DNA from: Sphingomonas sp. TDK1
Lineage (GTDB): Bacteria > Pseudomonadota > Alphaproteobacteria > Sphingomonadales > Sphingomonadaceae
Direction: 5' to 3'
NCBI RefSeq assembly: GCF_001650735.1
Contig: NZ_LXVY01000023.1
Location: 1 to 64,000 of the forward strand
DNA: 64,000 bases
The notes under the pieces are model-generated. The model had not been told where the DNA came from. It worked only from the letters and a program-made list of their open reading frames with translations, and ran no database searches. Position 1 is the stretch's first letter. Every line of letters begins with the position of its first letter. Positions 35,799 to 44,866 of the stretch are shown piece by piece. Made by a program: the position numbers and the translations under genes.

Positions 35799-37185
35799 CC
35801 CCGTCACCCTGACCGAGCGGCAGAAGAGCTTTGCCTTCTTCACGCTGATCATCGCGCTGGTGCTGGAGATCGTCGACGTGACGATCGTGAATACCGCGCT
35901 GCCCTCGATTCAGGCGGAATTCGACGGGTCGGGCGCGTTCGCCCAGTGGGTGGTTGCCGGCTATGTGCTGCCCTATGCCCTGCTGCTGATGCTCTCCGGC
36001 CGGTTGGGCGATCTGTTCGGCAGCCGCACGCTGTTCCTGCTCGGGGTCGCGGGCTTCACTGCCGCATCGATCGGTTGCGGGCTGGCGCCGAACGGCAACA
36101 TGCTCATCGTGGCGCGGGTGCTGCAGGGGGCGGCCGGCGCGCTGATGGCGCCGCAGGTACTGGCGGTGATCCAGCAACTCTATACGCCGGTCGAGCGGAT
36201 CGGGCGTCTCGCCTGGTTCGGCGTGATCGGCGGGCTGTCGTCGATCGCCGGGCCGATCCTGGGCGGCTTTCTGATCGCAGCGAATATCGGCGGCCTGGGC
36301 TGGCGCACGGTATTCCTGATCAATGGGCCGATCGGGCTGGTCGCGCTGCTTGCCGGCTGGTGGCTGTTGCCGCGCAGCCGGGGCGATGCAGCCACGCGGA
36401 TCGATCTTGTCGGCACGCTGACCTTCGGAATAGCCATCCTCGCGCTGCTCTTTCCGCTGTTGCAGGCGGAGAAGGGCGGGCTGGAAGGGCCCTTGCTGGC
36501 GCTGCTGATTGCAGGCCCGCCGCTTCTGCTCGTCGCCTGGTGGATGCTGCGACGGCGTGCCGCCGCGGGCGGACCAGTGTTGTTTCCCCCGCAGCTGCTC
36601 GGTAATCCGGTGTTCCGTGCCGGTATCCTGCTGCTGCTGCTGTTCTCCGCTGCCAATACCGGCTTTCTGTTCCTGTTTGCCTATGCGCTGCAGCGGGTCG
36701 CGCATTTCTCGCCGTTCGAGACCGGGCTGATCCACATGCCGTTCAGCGTCGGGGTCATGCTGGGGATGGGCGTCATCGGCCGGCGATTGGCTCGGCGCGC
36801 GGAGAAATGGATACTCGTGATAGGGTATGGCCTGCTGGCGCTCTGCGCGACGGCGTCGCTCCTCTGGATCGACGTCGGCGGCTTGTCCCTCAGCCTGTTA
36901 TTGCCGGTGCTGCTGGTAGCTGGCGCGGGGATGGGGATGAGCAGCGGCCCGGCGACTCCGCTGATCCTCGCGCGTGTGAACCGGGCGGATGCCGGATCGG
37001 CCAGCGGGATCGTCAAGACCGTGCAGCAGATGGGTGGCGTTACCGGTATCGCCTTGGTCGGCGCGGCGTTTTTCGGGATTTCGGGTTCCCGCAGTCTCGT
37101 GCCGGCGACACTGGTGATTGCCGGTCTGCTTGGCATCGGTGCTGTCTTGGCGTCCAGGTTGCCTGCGCGCATCTACGCGGACTGA
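35782..37185 (+). CDS. DHA2-family MFS efflux transporter (EmrB/QacA type)
   Basis: A 467-residue drug:H+ antiporter-2 carrier with about 14 helices. Diagnostic stretches are LEIVDVTIVNTALPSIQAEF (helix 1), SGRLGDLFGSRTLFLLGVAG (motif A) and LQGAAGALMAPQVLAVIQQL. It starts with GTG at 35782, inside the last codons of the GMC gene (17-base overlap), so it belongs to that operon. Family members export hydrophobic or aromatic compounds; disposal of a toxic aglycone is a natural role here (inference). Its 3' end overlaps the convergent VOC gene by 13 bases. Confidence 0.88.
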   Translation: MPTSSDPVTLTERQKSFAFFTLIIALVLEIVDVTIVNTALPSIQAEFDGSGAFAQWVVAGYVLPYALLLMLSGRLGDLFGSRTLFLLGVAGFTAASIGCGLAPNGNMLIVARVLQGAAGALMAPQVLAVIQQLYTPVERIGRLAWFGVIGGLSSIAGPILGGFLIAANIGGLGWRTVFLINGPIGLVALLAGWWLLPRSRGDAATRIDLVGTLTFGIAILALLFPLLQAEKGGLEGPLLALLIAGPPLLLVAWWMLRRRAAAGGPVLFPPQLLGNPVFRAGILLLLLFSAANTGFLFLFAYALQRVAHFSPFETGLIHMPFSVGVMLGMGVIGRRLARRAEKWILVIGYGLLALCATASLLWIDVGGLSLSLLLPVLLVAGAGMGMSSGPATPLILARVNRADAGSASGIVKTVQQMGGVTGIALVGAAFFGISGSRSLVPATLVIAGLLGIGAVLASRLPARIYAD

Positions 37186-37580
37186 AGCGATTCCTTGAGT
37201 TCGACGCGGTTGCCGTCCGGGTCCTGGAGATACAGCGATCGACCGGTGCCCTGCGCACCATAACGCGGGGCGATCGGCGGCTCCGTCAGCACGCCCCTTT
37301 CCGCAAGATGCGCGAGGAGCGCGGCCTCATCGAACGGCGCGATCTGCAAGCAGAAATGGTCGATATTGTCGCCGGCGCCGGTGCGTTCTTCGTGGCCGAC
37401 AAGATCGATCATGGATGCGCCCGCCCGCAAATGCACAAGATTAAATTCCGGGCGTCGCCGATCGACGGTGCAGCCGATGACGTCGCAGTAGAAGCCGATA
37501 CTACGCTCTATGTCGGCAACTCGCAGCACGACGTGATCGAGAGCCTCAAGGTGGAAGGGGGGCTTTTTGTCAGCGGACAT
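37173..37580 (-). CDS. VOC family (glyoxalase/bleomycin resistance/extradiol dioxygenase) protein
   Basis: A 135-residue vicinal-oxygen-chelate protein with two beta-alpha-beta-beta-beta modules. ALDHVVLRVADIERSIGFYC opens with the His ligand; NIDHFCLQIAPFDEAALLAH and GRSLYLQDPDGNRVELKES carry the second His and the Glu. It could be a glyoxalase-like enzyme, a ring-cleaving dioxygenase or a binding protein; the sequence does not decide. The ATG follows GGAGAGAAACG. It lies on the edge of the glycoside island but on the opposite strand, with no TAGAA-type operator. Confidence 0.82.
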   Translation of the reverse strand: MSADKKPPFHLEALDHVVLRVADIERSIGFYCDVIGCTVDRRRPEFNLVHLRAGASMIDLVGHEERTGAGDNIDHFCLQIAPFDEAALLAHLAERGVLTEPPIAPRYGAQGTGRSLYLQDPDGNRVELKESLQSA

Positions 37581-37761
37581 CGTTTCTCTCCAGCGCCGAC
37601 AGGATATGCAGCCCGATCACACGGGTCGAGTGTCCGTTTGGGCGCTTTCGAGCATGGGCGGAGCGTCGCGGGAATCGTCGAGAAGGGTTTCGGTGCGGCG
37701 CTCCCGAAGCAGCAATCCGTCCGCATGACGCGCAATGGCGGCGCGTCATCTCGGTCGAAAC

Positions 37762-38157
37762 TCAATTGCCCCGGTAGGTCGAGTAGCCATACGGGCTGAC
37801 GACGATCGGCACGTGATAATGCCCCTTCGGATCCTCCACGCGAAAGGTAAGCGTGATCTCCGGGAAGAAGGGGGCGGCGGCGGTATTCTGGTAGGCGGAC
37901 ATGTCGAATGTGAGGCGGTACACGCCCGCATCGAAGCCGGCAGCGTCGCCGAAGCTGCGGATCCGCCCGTTCGCGTCCGTCTTGGCGCTTGCGACCTGCA
38001 CCCAGCGATCGTCGCCAGTCTTCTTGGACAGGGTGACCGGCACGGCCTTGCCGCCGATACCCTGGGCAAGATCGAGGACATGGGTCGAGATGTCGGCGGC
38101 CATCGCGGGCGCGGCGAGGAGCAGCAGCGGTAGCGCCACGGCGGGAAGGGTCTTCAT
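37762..38157 (-). CDS. secreted 5-hydroxyisourate hydrolase (transthyretin-like)
   Basis: A 131-residue protein with a clear signal peptide (LPAVALPLLLLAAPAMAA). The mature part is a complete transthyretin-like HIU hydrolase: ISTHVLDLAQGIGGKAVPVT at the N-terminus, and HYHVPIVVSPYGYSTYRG at the C-terminus (family end YRGS, here YRGN). The family hydrolyses 5-hydroxyisourate to OHCU in urate breakdown. A periplasmic form is less common and no other purine-catabolism gene is nearby. It is divergent from a LysR gene, the likely regulator. The ATG follows GGAG. Confidence 0.9.
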   Translation of the reverse strand: MKTLPAVALPLLLLAAPAMAADISTHVLDLAQGIGGKAVPVTLSKKTGDDRWVQVASAKTDANGRIRSFGDAAGFDAGVYRLTFDMSAYQNTAAAPFFPEITLTFRVEDPKGHYHVPIVVSPYGYSTYRGN

Positions 38158-38207
38158 CCTGATTCTCCAAGGTAGGGACAGGGCGCCGCCGCATGCGCGC
38201 CGGGCTG

Positions 38208-38238
38208 TCGGTCATTTGGGAAGCAAATCGGTCATTTG
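38208..38238. promoter_or_regulatory. phased direct repeat, probable LysR-regulator binding site
   Basis: TCGGTCATTTG occurs at 38208-38218 and again at 38228-38238, exactly 20 bases apart (about two helical turns), in the divergent gap between the HIU hydrolase and LysR genes. The second copy is also the right arm of a palindrome, CAAAT-CGGTC-ATTTG (38224-38238), close to the T-N11-A layout of LysR sites. Confidence 0.5.
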
Positions 38239-38254
38239 CGAATGAGATGTTTGC

Positions 38255-39127
38255 ATGACGATCATGCGCAATCATAATCGAGACATGCTCGACCTCCGGC
38301 TGCTCCGCGCCTTTGTTGCCATTGTCGACTGCGGGGGATTCACCGCTGCCGGCGCACGCCTCCACGCGACCCAGTCCACGGTAAGCCAGCAGCTGGCGCG
38401 ATTGGAGCAGGCCCTAGGGCGAACGCTTGTCGATCGGGCCTCCCGGCCCGTCCTGCCCACGCCGGGCGGCGAGCGCCTTCTTGCCCATGCGCGGCGATTG
38501 CTTGCCCTGCACGATGAGGCCGAAAAACTGCTCGCGGATCCCGCGGGGACGGCGGCGATCCGCATCGGCCTGCCCGATGATCTCGTCACGTCGGCGCTGA
38601 GCCTGGAAATCGCTAACTTCGTGGCGCACCATCGCGAGGTGCGGGTAGACATGACCACCGGCCTCAGCCGCAACCTGCTGCGCCGCTACCGAGACGGCGA
38701 GTTCGATATCGCGCTGGTCAAGGAGCCGGTCGCCGCAGCGGATGCGCGCGCTTCCTTTGTCGAGCCGCTCGCCTGGTTTCAGGCTCGCCACCATGTCGGC
38801 GATTGGCCGGCCCCGCTTCCGCTCGTGGCCTTTCCCCCCGGAGGCTTGTACCGGGACCGGATGATCGAGCGGATCCAGCAGCGCGGTTGCGGCTGGTACA
38901 TCGCATTTACCGGCACCAGCCTGGGCAGCGTGCTGTCCGCGGTGGAGGCGGGGCTCGGCGTCTCGATCCTGCCGATAAGCGCCACTCGGCAGCACGCCCT
39001 GGTGCGGGCGCCCCAGTTTCCCGAAGAGACACCGCTCGTCGTTTCGCTCTATGCCTGGGAGGCGGATGGGCCTGTGGGTGCGCTGGCTGCGCGGGTGCGG
39101 GCGGTGGTCTCCCAGCGCAGCGGCTGA
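38255..39127 (+). CDS. LysR family transcriptional regulator
   Basis: A 290-residue regulator. The winged HTH is standard: LDLRLLRAFVAIVDCGGFTA, ARLHATQSTVSQQLARLEQA, LGRTLVDRASRPVLPTPGG. The effector domain (residues about 95-290) begins IRIGLPDDLVTSALSLEIAN. Possible starts are ATG 38255, 38264 and 38285; only weak ribosome sites are visible, and 38285 gives the most typical LysR N-terminus. It is transcribed away from the secreted HIU hydrolase over a gap with a phased repeat, so local control of that gene is likely. Confidence 0.9.
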   Translation: MTIMRNHNRDMLDLRLLRAFVAIVDCGGFTAAGARLHATQSTVSQQLARLEQALGRTLVDRASRPVLPTPGGERLLAHARRLLALHDEAEKLLADPAGTAAIRIGLPDDLVTSALSLEIANFVAHHREVRVDMTTGLSRNLLRRYRDGEFDIALVKEPVAAADARASFVEPLAWFQARHHVGDWPAPLPLVAFPPGGLYRDRMIERIQQRGCGWYIAFTGTSLGSVLSAVEAGLGVSILPISATRQHALVRAPQFPEETPLVVSLYAWEADGPVGALAARVRAVVSQRSG

Positions 39128-39473
39128 CTGCGGGCATCTCGGCGGTTCAGACGCCACGAATGCGGGCGGCTCGCTGCCTAAATAAATAGGGACCGGGCCG
39201 CCACTTCGATACATGAAGTTCGGATTCCCTCGATCGGCCAGTCGTTACTTCCGAGGGGGCGCCAGCATACAACCATCCGGAAGTGTATCGATACTTTGGT
39301 AGTATGCTGTTCGAAATCGGCCAGAAATTCCTGCCTGATAGCCGATGTGACGCGGCTTGTTGGTTCGATTTCTTCAACGCAGGATGGTTTCAGGCAAGAA
39401 CCGCTGCGGTGCGGCCATCATCTTCCAAGCCGTGAAGTGGTCTTACCCGACCGCGCAGCTTGCGAGGAAGATA
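39128..39473. other. gap upstream of poxB with palindromes
   Basis: No gene is seen in these 346 bases. Two symmetrical elements stand out: ACTTC-GATACAT-GAAGT (39203-39219) and the perfect palindrome GTATCGATAC (39285-39294), the latter about 180 bases before the poxB start. They are candidates for regulator sites of the poxB-cydAB operon; no FNR-type box was recognised. Confidence 0.35.
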
Positions 39474-41216
39474 ATGACGAAGCGTGTTGCAGATCTGGTT
39501 ACCGAAGTTCTGGCGAACGCCGGCGTCCGCCGCATCTTCGGTGTGGTGGGAGACAGCCTGAACGGCATCACGGAATCGTTGCGCAAGCGCGGCGACATCG
39601 AGTGGATTCACACCCGACATGAGGAAGCGGCAGCCTTCGCCGCGGGGGCCGAAGCCGCGCTGACCGGCCGGCTGGCGGTTTGTGCAGGTTCGTGCGGGCC
39701 GGGCAATCTGCATCTGATCAATGGCCTGTTCGACTGCCATCGTACACGCGTGCCGGTCCTCGCCATCGCCGCGCATATTCCCTCCGCAGAAATCGGCCGC
39801 GGCTATTTCCAGGAAACCAAGCCCGAGGCACTGTTCCAGACGTGCAGCCACTTCTGCGAGACGGTGTCGCACCCGTCGCAGCTGCCTGGTGTCCTCGAGT
39901 CCGCGATCCGCGCGGCGGTGGGACATCGCGGCGTCGCGGTTATCGTGCTTTCGGGCGACGTCGCGCTGGAAGATGTGCATGCGACGCTTTCCGCGCCCCA
40001 GTCGCTCGCGCTTGCCGCACCGGTGGTGACGCCGGCCGTGCCCCAGCTGGATGCGCTGGCAGATTTGCTCAACGGCAGCGCGCGGACCACCTTGTTCTGC
40101 GGCCGCGGTTGCGCCGGCGCACATGATGCGGTGATCGCGCTCGCCGAACGGCTGAAGGCGCCCATCGTCCATGCGTTCGGCGGCAAGGAACATGTCGAAT
40201 GGGACAATCCCTACGACGTGGGCATGACCGGCCTGATCGGATTTTCCTCCGGCTATCATGCGATGATGGGCTGCGACACGCTGCTGATGCTCGGCACCGA
40301 TTTCCCCTATCGCCAGTTCTACCCGACCGAGGCGAAGATCGCGCAGATCGACCTCTTGCCGGAAAATCTCGGCCGTCGCACGACACTCGACCTCGGCATC
40401 CTGGGTGATGTGAAGGCGACCATCGAAGCGCTGTTGCCGAAGCTCGACGCGCGCGAAGACCGATCGCATCTCGATGACAGTCTGGCCGATTATCGCGAGG
40501 CGCGCCGCGGGCTCGACGATCTCGCTGTCGGCAAACCGGGGCACAAGCCGATTCACCCGCAATATCTCACCCGCCTGGTCAGCGAGGCGGCCAGCGACGA
40601 TGCGGTGTTCAGCTTCGACGTTGGCACGGTCACGGTATGGGCGGCGCGCTATCTGAAGATGAACGGGCGGCGGCGGCTGCTCGGCTCGCTCGCGCACGGC
40701 TCGATGGCCAATGCCATGCCCCAGGCGATCGGCGCGCAGGCGGCCTTTCCGGACCGGCAGGTGATCAGCCTGTCGGGCGATGGCGGTTTCGCGATGCTGA
40801 TGGGCGATTTCCTGACGCTGCGGCAGCACGACCTGCCGGTGAAGGTGATCGTCTACAACAACGGTTCGCTCGGTTTCGTCGCGCTGGAGATGAAGGGCGG
40901 CGGCTTCCTCGAGTTCGGCACCGATCTCAACAACCCCGATTTCGCCGCGATGGCGCGCGCCGTCGGCATCCACGCGATCCGCGTGGAGGATCCGGGCGAA
41001 CTGGAGGCGGCGATCCGCGACGTGCTGGCGCATCCCGGCCCTGCGTTGCTCGACGTGGTGACCAACCACCAGGAACTGTCGATGCCGCCGCATATCGAGG
41101 GCGAGCAGGTGAAGGGCTTCGGGCTCTGGACGCTGAAGGCGGTGATGAACGGGCGCGGCGACGCGGTGATCGATCTCGCGGTGCATGGCCAGCTCGCCCG
41201 ATCCTTGCTCGGTTGA
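39474..41216 (+). CDS. poxB: pyruvate dehydrogenase (quinone) / thiamine-diphosphate enzyme, PoxB type
   Basis: A 580-residue ThDP enzyme. [20 protein letters not shown] and [16 protein letters not shown] form the Pyr domain, with the catalytic Glu at about residue 50. The central FAD-binding-like domain covers about 190-340. [20 protein letters not shown] plus VIVYNN is the ThDP/Mg motif. Length and the C-terminal tail after [15 protein letters not shown] fit PoxB (572 in E. coli) better than acetolactate synthase. PoxB decarboxylates pyruvate to acetate and CO2 and passes electrons to ubiquinone at the inner membrane. The ATG follows GAGGAAG. The cytochrome bd genes begin 13 bases after the stop, giving a direct electron outlet. 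Confidence 0.85.
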   Translation: MTKRVADLVTEVLANAGVRRIFGVVGDSLNGITESLRKRGDIEWIHTRHEEAAAFAAGAEAALTGRLAVCAGSCGPGNLHLINGLFDCHRTRVPVLAIAAHIPSAEIGRGYFQETKPEALFQTCSHFCETVSHPSQLPGVLESAIRAAVGHRGVAVIVLSGDVALEDVHATLSAPQSLALAAPVVTPAVPQLDALADLLNGSARTTLFCGRGCAGAHDAVIALAERLKAPIVHAFGGKEHVEWDNPYDVGMTGLIGFSSGYHAMMGCDTLLMLGTDFPYRQFYPTEAKIAQIDLLPENLGRRTTLDLGILGDVKATIEALLPKLDAREDRSHLDDSLADYREARRGLDDLAVGKPGHKPIHPQYLTRLVSEAASDDAVFSFDVGTVTVWAARYLKMNGRRRLLGSLAHGSMANAMPQAIGAQAAFPDRQVISLSGDGGFAMLMGDFLTLRQHDLPVKVIVYNNGSLGFVALEMKGGGFLEFGTDLNNPDFAAMARAVGIHAIRVEDPGELEAAIRDVLAHPGPALLDVVTNHQELSMPPHIEGEQVKGFGLWTLKAVMNGRGDAVIDLAVHGQLARSLLG

Positions 41217-41229
41217 GGAGGGCGGCCCC

Positions 41230-42648
41230 ATGGACGCGACCGCGCTGCTCCTGTCCCGGCTGCAATTCGCCGGGACGGTTTCCTTCCACATCCTTTTCCC
41301 TGCCTTCACGGTCGGGCTGGCGGCTTGGCTTTGCGTCCTGGAAGGGACTTGGCTCGCCACCGGCAAGCCGGTCTATCGGCGCCTATCCGATTTCTGGCGC
41401 AACATCTTCGCCGTGGCGTTCGCGCTGGGCGTTGTGTCCGGCATTGTCATGGCCTTCCAGTTTGGCACCAACTGGAGCGAGCTCTCCCGCCGCACCGGTG
41501 CCATCCAGGGGCCGCTGCTCGCCTATGAGAGCTTCACCGCCTTTGCCCTGGAGGCAAGTTTCTTCGGCGTGCTTATGTTCGGGCGCGATCGCGTGCCGCG
41601 CTGGGTATATTTCCTCGCCTGCCTGATGGTGGCGCTCGGCACTACGCTGTCGTCGTTCTGGATCATGGTCAACAACAGCTGGATGCAAGCGCCGGTCGGC
41701 TTCGCACAGGGGCCGGACGGGAGCTTCGTGCCGACGGACTGGCGGGCGATCCTGCTGAGCCCGGTGGTTTGGGTCCGCTTTCCGCATATGCTGCTGGCGG
41801 CCTATATCACTTCCGCCTTCTGCATCGCTGCGACGGGTGCCTGGCACATGCTGCGAGGGCGGTTCCTGCGCGACGCCCGCACGATGATGGGAATGGGCCT
41901 CGGCCTCGCCGCGGTGCTGGTGCCGGTGCAGCTGGGTTTCGGCCATCTCGTCGGCGACTATGTCCATGATCGCCAGCCGGCGAAGTTCGCTGCGATCGAG
42001 GCCCGCTGGCACGACGAGCAACCCGCGTCGGAGGTGCTGATCGCGTGGCCGGACGATAAGGCGGAGCGCAATCGGCTTGCCGTCACCATCCCCTATGCCG
42101 GCAGCCTGATCGGTTCGGCGAGCCTCACCTCGCGCGAAGTGGGGCTGACCGATTTTCCCGCGAACGAGAGGCCGCCGGTGGCGGTGCCGTTCTTCGCCTT
42201 TCGCGTGATGGTCGGCTGCGGCCTGCTGATGCTGGCGATCGCTTGGATCGGAAGCGTGCAGCTGGCGCGCGGTCGGATAGGGCAGCAGCGCTGGCTGCTC
42301 TGGGCCATCTTTCTCTCGTTCCCGCTCGGCTTCGTGGCGACGGTGACCGGCTGGTTCGTCGCCGAGGTGGGGCGCCAGCCCTGGACGGTCTATGGCCAGC
42401 TGCGCACGGCGGACTCCGTAACGCCGTTCCTGACAACCCCAGAGCTGATCGCGACGTTGCTGCTGTTCTGCCTCGTCTATGGTGCGATCTTCGCGTTCGG
42501 CACGCTGTATCTCTATCGCCTGCTGCGCCGCGGACCGGTCATCTGCCGCGATCCTGCAATGGGCAGCACCAACCCAAAGCGCCCGCTCTCCATCCCGGCC
42601 GACCTGCCGAGCGACGAGATCGAAGGCGCCGATCGGGAGTATGCATGA
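41230..42648 (+). CDS. cydA: cytochrome bd-type ubiquinol oxidase subunit I (CydA/CioA)
   Basis: A 472-residue membrane protein with about nine helices. The conserved heme and quinol features are visible: His in VSFHILFPAFTVGLAAWLCV (heme b595 region), His in VRFPHMLLAAYITSAFC (b558), FGTNWSELSRRTG and VAEVGRQPWTVYGQLRTADS, the family signature near the b558 Met region. The short Q loop suggests the cyanide-insensitive (CioA) branch. It reduces O2 to water with ubiquinol electrons without proton pumping. ATG at 41230 follows GAGGAGGG. The stop overlaps cydB by ATGA. Confidence 0.93.
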   Translation: MDATALLLSRLQFAGTVSFHILFPAFTVGLAAWLCVLEGTWLATGKPVYRRLSDFWRNIFAVAFALGVVSGIVMAFQFGTNWSELSRRTGAIQGPLLAYESFTAFALEASFFGVLMFGRDRVPRWVYFLACLMVALGTTLSSFWIMVNNSWMQAPVGFAQGPDGSFVPTDWRAILLSPVVWVRFPHMLLAAYITSAFCIAATGAWHMLRGRFLRDARTMMGMGLGLAAVLVPVQLGFGHLVGDYVHDRQPAKFAAIEARWHDEQPASEVLIAWPDDKAERNRLAVTIPYAGSLIGSASLTSREVGLTDFPANERPPVAVPFFAFRVMVGCGLLMLAIAWIGSVQLARGRIGQQRWLLWAIFLSFPLGFVATVTGWFVAEVGRQPWTVYGQLRTADSVTPFLTTPELIATLLLFCLVYGAIFAFGTLYLYRLLRRGPVICRDPAMGSTNPKRPLSIPADLPSDEIEGADREYA

Positions 42649-43643
42649 TGGATAGCTTCTGGATCGGCGCGCTGGCGCTGACGATCTTCCTGTACGTTAT
42701 CCTGGACGGGTTCGATCTGGGCGTGGGCATGTTGCTGCCGTTCGCCCGCGGTGGCCGTGGCCGGAGCGAAATGTTCGCCTCGATCGCGCCCGTCTGGGAC
42801 GGCAACGAGACCTGGCTGGTGCTGAACGGCACGATCCTGTTCGGCATGTTCCCGCTCGTCTACGCGACGCTGCTCTCGGCCTTTTACCTGCCGCTGATGC
42901 TCATGCTGGCGGCGCTGATCCTGCGGGGCGTGTCCTTCGAATATCGGGAGAAGGCAGTCCACACCCGCGCATTGTGGGAGGCGTGTTTTATCGGTGGCTC
43001 CTTCGTGGCGACGCTGATCCAGGGGACGGCCGTCGGTGCGCTCGTGGTCGGGTTGCCGATGGAGGGCACGCGGTATGTCGGCGGGGCCTTTGGCTGGTTC
43101 TCGCCCTTCGCGCTGTTGTGCGGCGTGGGGCTGTGCCTGGGGTATATGCTGATCGGCGCGGGTTGGTTGACCTACAAGACCGGGGACGCGGTGGCGGGCT
43201 TCGCCTTTCGCCTTATCCCCTGGCTGCTGACCGGGGTATTGGTGTTCCTTGCGATCGCCTTTGTTGTCGCGCTGCACCTCGACCTTTCGGTGATGCGGCT
43301 GTGGAGCACGCGCCCGCTGCTGTTCTGCTTCCCCGCGCTCGGCCTGCTGGCGGCCATCGGCATGATCTGGGCCGTTCGCCATCGCCGTCCGCTGATGCCG
43401 TTTCTGTTCGGCGTGACGCTGTTTGCGGCCGCGTTTGCGACGCTGGGATTCTCCTTCTACCCCTACATGATCCCATTCGCGATCACCGCAAGCCAGGCGG
43501 TCGCGCCGCCTTCGAGCGTCGCTTTCCTCTTCTACGGCGCAGGTCTGTTCGTCCTGCCCCTGACCCTTGTCTACACGCTTGTCGTCTACTTCGTGTTCAA
43601 GGGGCGTGTCGGCGCTGGGAGCGGTTATGGCGCGGAGAGGTGA
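42645..43643 (+). CDS. cydB: cytochrome bd-type ubiquinol oxidase subunit II (CydB/CioB)
   Basis: A 332-residue, roughly nine-helix protein. ILDGFDLGVGMLLPFARGGR, PVWDGNETWLVLNGTILFGM and RGVSFEYREKA are the standard CydB signatures. It completes the bd oxidase with CydA. The ATG at 42645 lies in the cydA stop (ATGATG; four-base overlap), preceded by GGGAG. No small CydX-like frame could be supported in the 47 bases before the convergent DUF885 gene, and no cydDC assembly genes are in the window. Confidence 0.93.
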   Translation: MMDSFWIGALALTIFLYVILDGFDLGVGMLLPFARGGRGRSEMFASIAPVWDGNETWLVLNGTILFGMFPLVYATLLSAFYLPLMLMLAALILRGVSFEYREKAVHTRALWEACFIGGSFVATLIQGTAVGALVVGLPMEGTRYVGGAFGWFSPFALLCGVGLCLGYMLIGAGWLTYKTGDAVAGFAFRLIPWLLTGVLVFLAIAFVVALHLDLSVMRLWSTRPLLFCFPALGLLAAIGMIWAVRHRRPLMPFLFGVTLFAAAFATLGFSFYPYMIPFAITASQAVAPPSSVAFLFYGAGLFVLPLTLVYTLVVYFVFKGRVGAGSGYGAER

Positions 43644-43690
43644 TCGCGTATTCCGGTCCTCTTGCGCCGGGGCGATGGGCAGGTCCGCTG

Positions 43691-44866
43691 CTAAAACTGC
43701 TCCGTCCGCCTGCGGCCGTTTCGCAGCAGTATCGAATGGAAGCCCGGCCATTTGGAGCAGCTATGGGGACGGCAGGCCCCGAGGCGAAGGGGTACCCATG
43801 CCTCGGCCGCCCGGATCGCCGGCTCTTTTGTGATGCGGGTGACGTCGGCGGCGAACGGCGCGAAATAGGCCGGTTCGCCCATCGAAGCCCGAATATCGGC
43901 AAGGGCCTGTTCCGGCGCCTCGCCGCGGGCGTGTATCGCGATGTCGGCCAGCCCGCGGCAGACCCGGAACAGCAACCAGTGGAGATGGCCCAGCATGTCG
44001 AGAGGATCGGCGAACAGCCCGTCCTCGGCCATCAGCATTTCCGCATAGATCCCCCAGCCTTCGGGAAAGGCCGCGGCATAGCGGAGCCGAAGCGGGTGGG
44101 GGGCTGCGCGCGCCTCCAGCGGCATCTGCGCCATATGGCCTGGCAACAGCTCGTGTGCGACGACGCTCGGCAGCGAGAAACGCGGTCTCCGGCGTATTTC
44201 CTTGAGGTCGACCACATAGCTGCCGCGGATGCCCATGTCCGGCAGGATGCGGTAGCCGCCCTTGCCCGCAGCGATCTCGCGAGCGTCCAGTCCACGCACC
44301 TCGACGCGCCGACACGCGACCGGCAGCATGCCGATCAGGCGCGGCAGCCTCGGGCGGATGGTGGCGAGCGTCGCGCGCATGGCGTTGATGGCGGCGGCGC
44401 GACCCTCTTCATCGTCGGGGAAAAGGTTGCGAGGGTCCCGCCACAAAGCTTCGAAGCGCGCACCGACTGATTTGCCCGGGACGGCAAGCTGATCGAGCAA
44501 CGCGGCTGCTTGCGCGACCAGAGCGCGATGCGCAACGTCGAGATCGCGCGCGACGCGTTCGAGCGTGGCGTCGTTCCCGGCAATGCGCTGAACCTGGAAG
44601 GCAAAGCGCTCTGCCGCGTCCAGGGTGCGCTGTTTGAGCGCGAGGTCCACGCCGAGACCGGCACGTGCCGCCGCCAGATCAAGGCGTGCCCCGGTTGACG
44701 CTGCGACGTTTTCAAACCGGGAGAGCAGCGCAAGGGCGCGGTCGGGTGGTAGCGTCGCGGCCGCATCCAGTGCGTGTCGGACGTCAGCGTCCTGGTGCGC
44801 CCATGCCCGTGTCGGCATCATGGCCGCTGCGCCGCCGCCGGCAAGGAAGTGGCGCCGTGAGAGCAT
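43691..44866 (-). CDS. Tat-exported DUF885 family protein (putative metallopeptidase)
   Basis: A 391-residue protein with a twin-arginine signal (LSRRHFLAGGGAAAM). The body is helical with the DUF885 zinc motif VVAHELLPGHMAQM (HE-x4-H), then FPEGWGIYAEMLMAEDGLFA, where the Glu residues complete the site in this family. Most DUF885 proteins are 550-600 residues, so this is a short member. The start is ATG 44866 (one-base overlap with the upstream LamG gene, TGATG) or GTG 44869 (four-base overlap); either way the two are coupled. Context is a uronate locus, so processing of a peptide-linked or modified glycan is possible, but no substrate can be named. Confidence 0.8.
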   Translation of the reverse strand: MLSRRHFLAGGGAAAMMPTRAWAHQDADVRHALDAAATLPPDRALALLSRFENVAASTGARLDLAAARAGLGVDLALKQRTLDAAERFAFQVQRIAGNDATLERVARDLDVAHRALVAQAAALLDQLAVPGKSVGARFEALWRDPRNLFPDDEEGRAAAINAMRATLATIRPRLPRLIGMLPVACRRVEVRGLDAREIAAGKGGYRILPDMGIRGSYVVDLKEIRRRPRFSLPSVVAHELLPGHMAQMPLEARAAPHPLRLRYAAAFPEGWGIYAEMLMAEDGLFADPLDMLGHLHWLLFRVCRGLADIAIHARGEAPEQALADIRASMGEPAYFAPFAADVTRITKEPAIRAAEAWVPLRLGACRPHSCSKWPGFHSILLRNGRRRTEQF

